Shown here piece after piece: positions 27,054 to 35,813 of a stretch of DNA of 64,000 nucleotides (position 1 is the stretch's first letter; each line of letters starts with the position of its first letter). Both the position numbers and the translations under genes were made by a program. The stretch comes from Lentzea californiensis (GTDB taxonomy: Bacteria; Actinomycetota; Actinomycetes; Mycobacteriales; Pseudonocardiaceae). Below the pieces are notes generated by a model. It made no database searches and had not been told where the DNA came from. It saw only the letters and a program-made list of their open reading frames with translations. The stretch spans positions 62,001 through 126,000 of the forward strand of contig NZ_JANBBE010000003.1 of assembly GCF_024648825.1 (NCBI RefSeq), written 5' to 3'.

Positions 27054-28340
27054 ATGCTCACCATCGCCTTCGTGGGCGCGGGCTCCGTCGAGTTCACCCG
27101 GCAGCTCCTGCGCGACGTGCTGTCGTTCCCGGAACTGGCGGACGTCACCATCTCGCTGCACGACGTCGACGCCGAACGGCTGGACGTCGCGGCGGCACTG
27201 ACCCGCCTGGCCGGTGCCGCGCACGTCCGCACCTCGCTGTCGCGCCGGGAAGCGTTGGAGGGCGCCGGTGTCGTGGTCAACATGGTCGCGATCGGCGGCC
27301 ACGCGGCGACGCTGACGGACTTCGACGTGCCGGAGTCGTTCGGCCTGCGCCAGACCATCGGCGACACCCTGGGGATCGGCGGGATCTTCCGCGGGCTGCG
27401 CACGTTCCCGTTCCTGGACGGGCTCGCGGCGGACGTGCTCGCCGTCTGCCCGGACGCGTGGCTGCTGAACTACACCAACCCGATGGCCATGAACATCCAG
27501 TACCTGGCGACCGTCGCGCCGCGGCTCAAGGTGGCGGGGCTGTGCCATTCCGTGCACTGGACCATCCACGACCTCAGCGCGCTCGTCGGGGTGCCGCACG
27601 ACGAGGTGGACTTCCTCTCCGCCGGCGTGAACCACCAGGCGTGGATCCTGCGGTGGCAGCACGGGGGACGTGACCTGTACCCGGCGTTGGACGCCGCGAT
27701 CGAGGCCGATCCGGGGCTGACCCGGCGGACGCGCGTCGACCTGTACCGCCGGTTCGGTTTCTACCCGACCGAGACGAGCGAGCACTCGTCCGAGTACGTG
27801 CCGTGGTACCTGCGGCACCAGTCCGAAGTGGAGCGACTGCGCCTGCCCGTCCGCGACTACGCGACGATCAGCGCGGAGAACGTGGCCACGTACGAGAAGA
27901 CCCGTGCCGCGCTGGCCGCCGGCGATCCACCGCCGCCGTTGTCCGACGACGCCGTCGAGTACGCGCCGCAGGTGATCCACAGCCTGGTCACCGGGCAGCG
28001 CCGGACGATCCAGGTGAACGTCGCGAACCACGGCCTGATCTCCAACCTGCCGCAGGGAGCCGCCGTGGAGGTGCCCGCGACGCTCGACCGGCTCGGCGTG
28101 CACCCGCACCACGTCGGCGCCCTGCCCCGTCAGCTGGCGGCCCTGAACCGCAACTTCCTCAACGTGGTCGACCTGACCGTGGCGGCGGCGGTCGAGGGCG
28201 ACCCCCGGCACGTCCGGCACGCGGCCCTGTGCGACCCGGCGACGGCCGCCGCGCTCACCGTCACCCAGATCGACGACCTCGTCGCCGCCATGACCGCGGC
28301 ACACGGCGACCTGCTGCCCGCCACGCTGCGAGGCGCCTGA
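27054..28340 (+). CDS. GH4 family NAD/metal-dependent alpha-glycosidase
   Basis: 428 residues. An NAD-binding GAGSVEFTRQLLRDVL opens the protein; metal ligands are in GLCHSVHWT (Cys and His) and GVNHQAWIL, and NYTNPMAMN is the family motif. GH4 enzymes break alpha- or beta-glycosides by oxidation/elimination and accept sugars such as galactose, glucose and their 6-phosphates. CHSV is seen in the alpha-galactosidase/glucuronidase branch that does not need a phosphate. In this operon it could split imported galactosamine oligomers, which would be a new specificity. Its stop overlaps the next gene start (TGATG). Confidence 0.85.
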   Translation: MLTIAFVGAGSVEFTRQLLRDVLSFPELADVTISLHDVDAERLDVAAALTRLAGAAHVRTSLSRREALEGAGVVVNMVAIGGHAATLTDFDVPESFGLRQTIGDTLGIGGIFRGLRTFPFLDGLAADVLAVCPDAWLLNYTNPMAMNIQYLATVAPRLKVAGLCHSVHWTIHDLSALVGVPHDEVDFLSAGVNHQAWILRWQHGGRDLYPALDAAIEADPGLTRRTRVDLYRRFGFYPTETSEHSSEYVPWYLRHQSEVERLRLPVRDYATISAENVATYEKTRAALAAGDPPPPLSDDAVEYAPQVIHSLVTGQRRTIQVNVANHGLISNLPQGAAVEVPATLDRLGVHPHHVGALPRQLAALNRNFLNVVDLTVAAAVEGDPRHVRHAALCDPATAAALTVTQIDDLVAAMTAAHGDLLPATLRGA

Positions 28341-29266
28341 TGGACCTCCTCGTGATCGGTGACGCGAACCCGGACGTGCTCGTGTTCGGTGCCCCCGCCA
28401 CTCCCGCGTACGGGCAGTCGGAAACGCTGGTGGAACAGGGAGTTCTCGCACTCGGCGGGTCTGCGGCGATCGTCGCGCACGGCGCCGCGCGGCTGGGGCT
28501 GCAGGTCGGTCTCGCCGCGATGGTCGGCCGGGACGCGGCAGGCGACTTCGTGCTGGACGCGCTGAAGTCCGCAGGCGTGGACATCAGCGCGTGCGTCCGG
28601 CACGAGTCGTTGCCGACGGCGTTGACCCTGTGCCTCAACCAGGCCGGGGGAGACCGGGCGATCCTGACGGCGCCGGGATGCCTGGCCGCCTTCGGCCCCG
28701 AGCACGTTCCGGCGGTCGCGGCCCGGCACGTGCACGCGGCGTCGTACTTCCTGCAGCCCCGCCTCGCCGCCGGTCTGCCCGAGGTGTTCCGGACGGTGCG
28801 CGCTCGTGGTGCCACCACCTCGCTCGACACGAACGACGACCCGTCCGGAACGTGGAAGCTGTCCGAGGACCTGGTGGAGCAGTGCACTTTCGTGCTGCCG
28901 AACCAGGCCGAGGCGGTCGCGCTCACCGGTGCTGTGGACCCGCTGCCCGTGCTCGCCGCCGCCGGCACGCTTCCGGTCGTCAAGGCGGGCAGGGACGGCT
29001 GCGTCGCGCTGTCCGGCGGCGAACGGATCACCGCACGCCCACCCGTCGCGGAACCGGTGGACACGGTCGGCGCGGGTGACTCGTTCGACGCGGGTTTCCT
29101 GGCCGGTTGGCTGCGGAACGGCGACCTGCGTGCGGCACTGGCGCTCGGTGCGGCGGCGGGAGCGCTGTCGACGCGCGGCGCCGGGGGAGTCGCGACGCAG
29201 CCGACCTGGGCCGAGGCGACGGACCTGGCACAGCGCGTCGAGATAACGAGCACGCAAAGTGCGTGA
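28340..29266 (+). CDS. PfkB/ribokinase-family sugar kinase
   Basis: 308 residues. Begins VIGDANPDVLVFG, has LALGGSAAIVAHGAARLG, SLDTNDDPSGTW, FVLPNQAEAVALTG and the active-site VDTVGAGDSFDAGFLAGWL. It is closer to the ribokinase/KdgK side than the LacC-like kinase four genes upstream. In the suggested pathway it would phosphorylate free galactosamine or a related sugar; this is inferred from gaps in the pathway, not from residues. Confidence 0.85.
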   Translation: MDLLVIGDANPDVLVFGAPATPAYGQSETLVEQGVLALGGSAAIVAHGAARLGLQVGLAAMVGRDAAGDFVLDALKSAGVDISACVRHESLPTALTLCLNQAGGDRAILTAPGCLAAFGPEHVPAVAARHVHAASYFLQPRLAAGLPEVFRTVRARGATTSLDTNDDPSGTWKLSEDLVEQCTFVLPNQAEAVALTGAVDPLPVLAAAGTLPVVKAGRDGCVALSGGERITARPPVAEPVDTVGAGDSFDAGFLAGWLRNGDLRAALALGAAAGALSTRGAGGVATQPTWAEATDLAQRVEITSTQSA

Positions 29267-29305
29267 TTAGTGCTCAAGTGGTGCCAAACCGAGCATGATT
29301 AGTGC
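29264..29305 (+). promoter_or_regulatory. Direct TGATTAGTGC repeats before the DeoR gene
   Basis: TGATTAGTGC at 29264-29273 and again at 29296-29305, 32 bases apart (three helical turns). The second copy is next to TTATGCT, a -10-like box 9 bases before the DeoR ATG 29320. Candidate autoregulatory operator. Confidence 0.5.
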
Positions 29306-29319
29306 GTTATGCTGATCGG

Positions 29320-30078
29320 ATGCGTCAAGAGCAGCGCCTGGCGGCGATCCTGGGGAAGCTCGCGGACGCGGGCTCGGTGACGGTGACCGGGCTCGCGGAG
29401 GACCTGGCCACGTCGGTCGCGTCGATCCGCCGGGACCTCCAGTCGCTCGAAGAGCAGAAGCTGCTCAAGCGGACCCACGGCGGCGCGGTGGCGGCGGAGG
29501 TCATCTACGAACTGCCGCTGCGCTACCGGGTGGGCCGCCGCGAGGAGAAGCGCCAGATCGCCGAGGCCGCCGCGAAGTTCGTCACCGAGTCCGTCCACTC
29601 GGTGGGCCTCAACGGCGGCACGACGACGACCGAGCTCGCCCGCCTCCTCGCCGGCACCAGGCAGCTGAAGGTCGTGACGAACGCCCTCAACATCGCCTCG
29701 GACCTGTGCCCCCGCCCCACGATCGACCTGGTCGTCACCGGCGGCGGCGTGCGCCCGGAGAGCTACGAACTGGTCGGCCCGATCGCCGACCGGGCTCTCG
29801 CCGGCATCAGCCTCGATCTCGTCTTCCTCGGCGTCGACGGCATCGACGCGCGCGGCGGCATCACGACGCACGACGAGGTCGAGGCCCACACCGACCACTG
29901 CCTGCTGCGCACGGCGGACCGCGTGGTGGTGCTCGCGGACGGCTCCAAGGTGGGCAAGCGCGCGTTCTCGCGCATCGCCGGGATCACGGACGTCCACGTC
30001 GTGATCACCGACTCCTCGGCACCCACCGCGGAACTGGACCGGTTGCGCGCGGCCGGTGTCGAGGTGGTCGTCGCCTAG
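29320..30078 (+). CDS. DeoR/GlpR-family repressor
   Basis: 252 residues from ATG 29320. An N-terminal winged HTH (QRLAAILGKLADAGSVTVTGLAEDLATSVASIRRDLQSLE, then RTHGGAV) and a sugar-phosphate-binding DeoRC domain with LNGGTTTTELARLL, VVTGGGVRPESYELVGP and FLGVDGIDARGGITTHDEVEA. The effector of this group is usually a phosphorylated sugar from the pathway it controls, so a tagatose or galactosamine phosphate is likely. It closes the importer/catabolic operon. It probably has a leaderless transcript of its own. Confidence 0.88.
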   Translation: MRQEQRLAAILGKLADAGSVTVTGLAEDLATSVASIRRDLQSLEEQKLLKRTHGGAVAAEVIYELPLRYRVGRREEKRQIAEAAAKFVTESVHSVGLNGGTTTTELARLLAGTRQLKVVTNALNIASDLCPRPTIDLVVTGGGVRPESYELVGPIADRALAGISLDLVFLGVDGIDARGGITTHDEVEAHTDHCLLRTADRVVVLADGSKVGKRAFSRIAGITDVHVVITDSSAPTAELDRLRAAGVEVVVA

Positions 30079-30155
30079 GTGGGCGCCGGACCGTTCTGCG
30101 ACTGGTGGCTTCTGGACGAACGGCTTCCGCACCGCCGAGCCCATAAAGTGACCGC

Positions 30156-30848
30156 ATGACGGGCGCGGACTGGCTTGCCTCACTGACCGCCGACGGCGAC
30201 GCGCTCGGCAGGGTCAGCACAGCGGAACGCGTGGCCGACTTCGTCCGGACCCGTGTCATGGAGGGTGACCTCCCGCCGGGCACCCGCCTGTCCGAGGAAG
30301 CACTGCGCACCGCACTGGGCGTCGCCCGCAACACGCTGCGAGAGGCGTTCAGACTCCTTACGCGCGAACGTTTGCTGGTGCACGAGCACAGCCGGGGCGT
30401 CTTCGTGCGCACGCCCGGCGTGGCGGACATCGTGGACCTCTACGCCGCCCGGCGCGTGATCGAGGGCGGTGCGCTCAGCGCGTGGCCGACGGCGCCGGAG
30501 GAGAAGCGTCAGGCGGTGCGCGACGCCGTGCGGTTCCAGCGGGAGTCCGCGCAGGCGGAGCGCTGGAGCGACGTCGCCACCGGCAACGTGCGGTTCCACC
30601 TCGCGATCACCGGTCTGGCCGGCAGCGCCCGCCTCGACGAGGAGGTGCGGCGGCTGCTCGCGGAGATGCGCCTGGTGTTCCACCACATGGGCGACCAGCG
30701 CGAGTTCTACGAGAACTACGTGCAGCTCAACCGCGACATCCTCGAACTCGCCGATGGTGGTGCCGTCCGCGAGGCGGAAGAGGCGTTGCGGAAGTACTTC
30801 GACGTCGCCGAACAGCACCTGCTCAGGCGAATGCGGGCACACGGCTAG
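30156..30848 (+). CDS. GntR-family regulator (FCD/FadR type)
   Basis: 230 residues. Winged HTH (about 20-85: ERVADFVRTRVMEGDLPPGTRLSEEALRTALGVARNTLREAFRLL) and an all-helical FCD ligand domain (DLYAARRVIEGGAL, GNVRFHLAITGLAG, FYENYVQLNRDIL). Metal-type FCD domains bind small organic acids using Asp/His residues like those in NVRFH. CATAAAGT sits 10 bases before the ATG, so a leaderless start is likely. No obvious target lies beside it. Confidence 0.85.
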   Translation: MTGADWLASLTADGDALGRVSTAERVADFVRTRVMEGDLPPGTRLSEEALRTALGVARNTLREAFRLLTRERLLVHEHSRGVFVRTPGVADIVDLYAARRVIEGGALSAWPTAPEEKRQAVRDAVRFQRESAQAERWSDVATGNVRFHLAITGLAGSARLDEEVRRLLAEMRLVFHHMGDQREFYENYVQLNRDILELADGGAVREAEEALRKYFDVAEQHLLRRMRAHG

Positions 30849-30971
30849 GCCCTGCCGGCTCCTCTACCTCCGCTGACCTGCGATCTTCGTCCGCGGCCGA
30901 AGCAACCTGAACGGTTTCGGCGCGCGTTGGCAAAGACGGGGTGTAAGGCGAAGCGAAACCCGAGGAGCTTC

Positions 30972-31526
30972 ATGTCGTCAGACGCGGAACTGATCGGCAG
31001 ATCGCTGAGCGGAGACACCGATGCCTTCGTCGAAGTGGTCAGCCGGCACGAGACCGCGATCGGGAACTACCTCGCGCGCCGAGTAGGACGTCAGACCGCC
31101 GAGGACGTGCTCGGTGAGGTGTGGGTGGCGGCCTTCGAGTCGCGGGCGAGTTACGACCGCTCGTACCCCGAGGCCCGGCCCTGGCTGTACGGCGTCGCGC
31201 TGAACAGGCTGCGACGGCATTGGCGGTCCGGACCGGCGGAGGAGCCGGCCCCAGATATCACCCGCTTGGCGGACGAGTGGGATCCCTGGCCCGAAGTGGA
31301 CGCCCGCGTGGACACGCAGGCACTGCTGCGGCAGGCACTGGCACGGCTCAAGCCGGACGAGCGCGAAGTGCTGGGCCTGGTCGCCTGGGAGGACCTGACC
31401 GTCGCCGAAGCAGGACGGGTGCTCGCCATCCCGGCGGGCACGGCCCGTCGCCTGCTGCACCAAGCGCGCAAGGCACTGCGTGACGCACCCGAGGTGGTCG
31501 CGCTGCTGCAAGTCCCGACAACGTGA
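30972..31526 (+). CDS. ECF-type RNA polymerase sigma factor
   Basis: 184 residues; ATG 30972 has GAGGAG upstream. Region 2 (DTDAFVEVVSRHETAIGNYLARRVGRQTAEDVLGEVWVAAFES) and region 4 (LARLKPDEREVLGLVAWEDLTVAEAGRVLAIPAGTARRLLHQARKAL) are both present. The stop overlaps the start of the CU044_5270 protein gene (ACGTGA), an arrangement typical of this sigma factor group, where the partner is the probable membrane anti-sigma factor. Confidence 0.9.
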   Translation: MSSDAELIGRSLSGDTDAFVEVVSRHETAIGNYLARRVGRQTAEDVLGEVWVAAFESRASYDRSYPEARPWLYGVALNRLRRHWRSGPAEEPAPDITRLADEWDPWPEVDARVDTQALLRQALARLKPDEREVLGLVAWEDLTVAEAGRVLAIPAGTARRLLHQARKALRDAPEVVALLQVPTT

Positions 31527-32566
31527 AAAGACACCCCATGGATGAGATGGATCTGATGAAGAAGATGCGTGACGTGCCGTCCCCACGCCCTGAGGCGTAC
31601 GACAGTGCCCGCACGGCGCTGAGCGCCGCGATGGCCGAACCCACCGCCACGGTTCTGCGGCCGAAGCGCTGGTTCTCGTGGCCCAAGGCCGGTATCGCCG
31701 CCGTCGGCGCGGCAGCCGTGGCGACGGCGGTGGTGATGGGCACGACGAGGGGCAGCGTTCCGGCCGCTCCGCCGGTCGCGGCCCCGCAGGTGGTCGACTC
31801 GCCGCTGGTGAAGCTGGCCTCCGAGGTCAAGGCGAGCGAGCAGCCCGGTGACGCGTCGCTGATCGTCCGTTCGACGATCGCGCCGGACAACTCGCCCTAC
31901 GTCTTCTACACCGTCTACACGGACAAGGGGCAGACCTTCCACGGCGACTCGGCGAAGACCCTGTCGGCGGCGGCCGCCAAGGGCCAGGACCTGGCCACCG
32001 AGTACGACGCGAACGTGATGGCGGCGGCCCGTCTCGCCGCGAACGGTGACGTGGAGAAGGCCAAGAACGCGATGGTCAACGTCTCGCCCGGCTGGGCGCT
32101 CGGCAAGAGCACCGCCGAGCAGGAGAAGGAGTGGGCGCAGCGCCAGGAGGCGACTGCCGAGGTCTTCCGCCTGAAGGGCCTGCCGGTGCCCGCGCCCAAG
32201 CCGCGCCCGACCGGCAAGGAGCTGGAGGACGGCGTCAACAACGCTCTGTGGAGCAACACCACGTACGCGCTGTTCATCGGCGCGGCCAACGCCGAGGTCC
32301 GCGCGGGCGTGCTGAAGCTGCTCGCCACGATCAAGGACGTCACCATCGGCAGGACCGACGCCGAGGGCCGGCCCGCGCTGACCCTCACCGCGGGGCCCGC
32401 CCTGCAGGGCGGAAACGGTACGCACGTGCTGACCGTCAACGCCGACAACGGCCTGCCGATCCGTTCCGAGACCATCCCGGCGGCGGGATCGGACGGCAAG
32501 CCCTTCGTGGCCGACTACAAGTCGTCGCGCGTGACCCTCGCCGACGTGGCGGCGGGCAAGATCTGA
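31523..32566 (+). CDS. CU044_5270-family membrane protein, probable sigma-factor partner
   Basis: 347 residues from GTG 31523. A short cytoplasmic N-terminus (MDLMKKMRDVPSPRPEAYDSARTAL), one transmembrane helix (about 52-73, AGIAAVGAAAVATAVVMG) and a large extracytoplasmic domain rich in Ala/Lys. The N-terminal motif is that of CU044_5270 proteins coded after ECF sigma genes. Role as anti-sigma factor is inferred from position and topology. Confidence 0.8.
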   Translation: MKRHPMDEMDLMKKMRDVPSPRPEAYDSARTALSAAMAEPTATVLRPKRWFSWPKAGIAAVGAAAVATAVVMGTTRGSVPAAPPVAAPQVVDSPLVKLASEVKASEQPGDASLIVRSTIAPDNSPYVFYTVYTDKGQTFHGDSAKTLSAAAAKGQDLATEYDANVMAAARLAANGDVEKAKNAMVNVSPGWALGKSTAEQEKEWAQRQEATAEVFRLKGLPVPAPKPRPTGKELEDGVNNALWSNTTYALFIGAANAEVRAGVLKLLATIKDVTIGRTDAEGRPALTLTAGPALQGGNGTHVLTVNADNGLPIRSETIPAAGSDGKPFVADYKSSRVTLADVAAGKI

Positions 32567-32576
32567 GCTATCAGTC

Positions 32577-32611
32577 CTAAGAGGACCGAGAGGACGTCTC
32601 GGTCCTCTTAG
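32577..32611. terminator. Strong bidirectional terminator hairpin
   Basis: CTAAGAGGACCGAGA, loop GGACG, TCTCGGTCCTCTTAG: perfect 15-bp stem. It lies between the convergent sigma-partner gene (ends 32566) and the XRE gene (ends 32608), and overlaps the last bases of the latter. Confidence 0.9.
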
Positions 32612-33450
32612 TGCTGCCCGGTCGTGAACTCCTCCGCTCCCAGCACGTCCAGCAGCGCCAACGCCTCCGCGTCACGCGATCCCGGCGGCGCGCTGTAGAG
32701 CACGAGGTGCTGGTCCCGGTCCGTGAGCGCGAGCGAGTCGCAGTCGATGGTGATCTCCCCGACCCTCGGGTGCCGGAAGGTCTTCGTGAGCACCACCGCC
32801 GCCTGCACGTCGTGCCGCTCCCAGAGCCGGGCGAACTCGGGACTGCCTGCGCGCAGCTCGTCGACCAGCTCCGACACCGCGGGATCGGCCGGGTACCGCG
32901 CGAGCGCGCTGCGCAGCTGCATGACGACGTGCTGCCGGAACTCCGCGGCATCCGAGACCCCGTACAGCGGCCGCTGGTCCAGGAACGCCAGGCGCGCCAG
33001 ATTGCGCTCCCGTGGTTCGAGTTCGCGGAAGTCCTCCATCAACGCGGCCGTGAGGTCGTTGCACGCCAGCACTTCGAACATCGCCGAGGTGACGAACCCG
33101 GCCGTCCGCGGCAGCCGTTCGAGCAGCGCGAGGATGCTCGGCCGGACATCGCGCCGGACCCTGCCGTTGCGACTGGGCGCCGTTCCCGCGAGCACGTGGA
33201 GGTGGTCGGACTCGGCGTCCGTCAGCCGCAACGCCGCGGAGATCCCGGCGAGCACCTCGGCGGACGGCCGCGGTGCCCGCCCCTGTTCGAGCCGCACGTA
33301 GTACTCGGTGGAGATGTGCGCGAGCACGGCCACCTCTTCCCGCCGCAACCCGGACGTCCGCCGCCGCGGTCCCGCGGTCAACCCGACGTCCTGCGGCCGC
33401 AACCGCTCACGACGGCTGCGCAGGAACGCTCCGAGCTGCTGCTTGTCCAT
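32608..33450 (-). CDS. XRE regulator with MmyB-like ligand domain
   Basis: 280 residues from ATG 33450. N-terminal HTH (LGAFLRSRRERLRPQDVG...RRTSGLRREEVAVLAHISTEYYVRLEQGR) and a C-terminal MmyB/PAS-like domain (GFVTSAMFEVLACNDLTAALM, RNLARLAFLD, WERHDV, DQHLVLYSAPPGS). This family is very common in actinobacteria beside oxidoreductase genes that it represses. It is divergent from an SDR gene 86 bases away, its likely target. Confidence 0.9.
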   Translation of the reverse strand: MDKQQLGAFLRSRRERLRPQDVGLTAGPRRRTSGLRREEVAVLAHISTEYYVRLEQGRAPRPSAEVLAGISAALRLTDAESDHLHVLAGTAPSRNGRVRRDVRPSILALLERLPRTAGFVTSAMFEVLACNDLTAALMEDFRELEPRERNLARLAFLDQRPLYGVSDAAEFRQHVVMQLRSALARYPADPAVSELVDELRAGSPEFARLWERHDVQAAVVLTKTFRHPRVGEITIDCDSLALTDRDQHLVLYSAPPGSRDAEALALLDVLGAEEFTTGQH

Positions 33451-33535
33451 ACCCCGAGTATGAGCCGCGGGTGGCCGCCCAGCCTGGTACAGCCTGTGCC
33501 TGCCTACGCCGCCGGACACGGCCGAGGCTGGTGCC

Positions 33536-34303
33536 ATGACGAACACGAGTGGACTCCTCGCCGGCAAGATCGTGCTGATCACCGGCGCCAGCAGGGGAAT
33601 CGGTGAGGCCGCCGCCCGGCTCTTCGCCCACGAAGGCGCCTCCGTGGTGCTGGCCGCCCGCAGCACCGGCACGCTGACCCGCATCGTCGACGAGATCCGA
33701 GCCGAAGGCGGCACCGCCGACGCCATCACGCTGGACCTCGCCGACCGCGCCGGCATCCGCACCGCGATCGACCAGGTCGAGCAACTGCACGGACGCCTCG
33801 ACGGCGCCTTCAACAACGCCGCCGTCGTCCAGCAACCCGGCCCGCTCGACACGACCAGCGACGACGAGATCGACGAACAGTTCGAGGTGAACTTCCGCGC
33901 CCACTGGACCGCCATGACCGCCGAAGCCGCCCTCATGCGCCGGCACGGCGGCGGCGCCATCGTGAACACGTCGAGCATCGGCAGCCGCCGCGCCAACCCC
34001 GTCCTGCCCGCCTACGGCGCCATGAAACGCGCACTCAACAGCCTCACCGAGACCGCGGCCGTCACGTGGGCCAAGGACGGCATCAGGGTCAACGGCATCA
34101 CCCCCGGCGGCACCGCGACGGCGATGATCGACCAGTGGGAGGCCGCGACGCCCGGCGTCAAGGCGCACATCACCGCCACGAGCCCGGTGGGGCGCATGGC
34201 CGAGCCCCGCGAGGTCGCCGAGGTGGCGGCGTGGCTGCTGAGCGACCGGGCTTCGATGGTGAGCGGTGCATCGGTGCCGGTGGACGGCGGGGCGGGCGCC
34301 TGA
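33536..34303 (+). CDS. Short-chain dehydrogenase/reductase
   Basis: 255 residues, classical SDR: cofactor motif TGASRGIG (about 15-22), NNAA at about 92, catalytic Ser in NTSSIGS, and Tyr/Lys in YGAMK. The basic residue after the glycine motif (AARST) suggests NADP(H). The end GRMAEPREVAEVAAWLLSDRASMVSGASVPVDGG is typical. Substrate unknown. Divergent from the MmyB-type XRE regulator. Confidence 0.9.
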   Translation: MTNTSGLLAGKIVLITGASRGIGEAAARLFAHEGASVVLAARSTGTLTRIVDEIRAEGGTADAITLDLADRAGIRTAIDQVEQLHGRLDGAFNNAAVVQQPGPLDTTSDDEIDEQFEVNFRAHWTAMTAEAALMRRHGGGAIVNTSSIGSRRANPVLPAYGAMKRALNSLTETAAVTWAKDGIRVNGITPGGTATAMIDQWEAATPGVKAHITATSPVGRMAEPREVAEVAAWLLSDRASMVSGASVPVDGGAGA

Positions 34304-34317
34304 TCAGGTCACGGCTG

Positions 34318-35733
34318 TCAGCGGGTCTGCTGGAACGCCAGGTGCAACCTGGTCGAGAGCTCGTCCGCGGCCTCGGCCAGGTGAGCCAGCAATGTGGTGA
34401 ACGGCAACACGTTCACGGGATGAACCCTGACGTGCGGTGCCACGCGTGAGCTGCTCGTCTGCCGTCTTGGTGCACGTGCGCTGTCCTCGGTGAGTCCGGC
34501 CACCGGCTCCAATCCGGCGGCCAGGGCCACGGAGGCGGGTGCTGGGAGATCGGGAATCTCTGCCAGCAACCGCAGCGACCGTTCGATCTGCTCGGCCAGG
34601 TCGTCGCGGTCGAGCACCGAGCCGAGATGGTCGCTGGGCAGAGGCGACCAGGTCGTGCGCTGGCCGGTGTGGTGCACGGCCAGCCCGCTGTGGCCGGACG
34701 GGCTCGGTGCCGACCGCACCCAAGCGACCTCGTTCGTGACGGCGGTGGTGAGCTGATCGGTGGCCTTGAAGAGGCCGCCTGCTCTGCCGTGAGCGGGAAG
34801 CGAGTCTCTGATGTGCTCCAGCCGGTGTGGTTGCAGGCGTCCGGACTCATCTGCCGGGACCATGAGCGTCTCCACGGCGCAGCGTTCGACAGCCGACCTG
34901 GCACCGGTGAGGTCCGTGCGCCAATCGAGGTTCACCGGCCCGCGCAACCCATTCCCTGCGATGACTCGTGAAGACAACGGGTTCGGTTTCAGCGGCAGCA
35001 GATGGGCCGCGACGGCGATGGTGAAGGCGGCGGCGTTCTTCGCGGCGATCGACTGCCAACCCTTGCCGTCGGTTTCGTGTTTGTGCCCGTCCGCCTTGTC
35101 GCTGATGCTGCGGATGGTCAGGAACGGGGCGCGGTTCAAATGCGCGGCTCTCGCGGTGCCGGCACTCTCCAGTTCGATGGCGGCCGCGTCCGCGTAATGC
35201 CGCCGCAGTTGGTGAGCCAGCGGTGTCTCACGGGAATCGAGCACCACTTCGCCGGCCGCTATCGGTCGGAAGAGCACGGCTGGTGCGTCGAGTCGTCCGC
35301 CGTGCCAGGCGTCGTCGCGGCTGACGACGCGCGCGATCTGCTCCAACTCGTGATCCGCGTCCCAGGCCTGAGGCCGGGCGCCGAAGCCCGCGCTCTCCTC
35401 GAAGCCGCCGTGGTAGCCGTACACCTTGGTGCCGACGACCACGGTGCCGAGAGCAAGGTCGTTGTGCAGCGCACCGGCGATTCCCGCGAAGAACACCGCG
35501 CGTGGCTGGAATTCCGCGATCGCGCGCTCGGTCAGCACCGCCGCGGACTGGTTGCCGGCGCCGACCAGACCCAGGACGACCCGGCCCGCCCGTCCCCTGA
35601 TCGTGCCCACCGCGAAATGGGTGCCAGCGGCGTGGCGATGCGTTGTGGGGGACTCGAGCAGGTCCCGCACAGCGATGTATTCGGTTTCCAGAGCCGTCAG
35701 CACTACAACGGTGTCTGTCGGTTCAGTCGTCAC
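34318..35733 (-). CDS. MTAN/PNP-superfamily nucleosidase with long C-terminal extension
   Basis: 471 residues from GTG 35733. The first 245 are a phosphorylase-superfamily domain close to MTA/SAH nucleosidase: LTALETEYIAV with the acid glutamate, FAGIAGALHNDLALGTVVVG, AIELESAG (purine-side Glu) and IRSISDKADG (catalytic Asp). The last 225 residues form a separate helical region without a recognised family. Free MTANs are about 230 residues, so this is a two-part protein. PNP/MTAN domains also act as effectors in bacterial conflict systems, and the next gene is a TIR-macro fusion. Confidence 0.75.
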   Translation of the reverse strand: MTTEPTDTVVVLTALETEYIAVRDLLESPTTHRHAAGTHFAVGTIRGRAGRVVLGLVGAGNQSAAVLTERAIAEFQPRAVFFAGIAGALHNDLALGTVVVGTKVYGYHGGFEESAGFGARPQAWDADHELEQIARVVSRDDAWHGGRLDAPAVLFRPIAAGEVVLDSRETPLAHQLRRHYADAAAIELESAGTARAAHLNRAPFLTIRSISDKADGHKHETDGKGWQSIAAKNAAAFTIAVAAHLLPLKPNPLSSRVIAGNGLRGPVNLDWRTDLTGARSAVERCAVETLMVPADESGRLQPHRLEHIRDSLPAHGRAGGLFKATDQLTTAVTNEVAWVRSAPSPSGHSGLAVHHTGQRTTWSPLPSDHLGSVLDRDDLAEQIERSLRLLAEIPDLPAPASVALAAGLEPVAGLTEDSARAPRRQTSSSRVAPHVRVHPVNVLPFTTLLAHLAEAADELSTRLHLAFQQTR

Positions 35734-35813
35734 CCTGATCCTGCCTAGACCGTTCACTCCTGTCGGGAAGCTACCCGCTGTGCGCTGCACTTCTCTTGTG
35801 TGTCAGGTTTTTG

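Noticed and set aside
25749-28451. A 900-codon open frame on the minus strand
   Set aside because: It is antisense to aldolase, GH4 and kinase genes with recognised motifs; long antisense frames are common in high-GC DNA.
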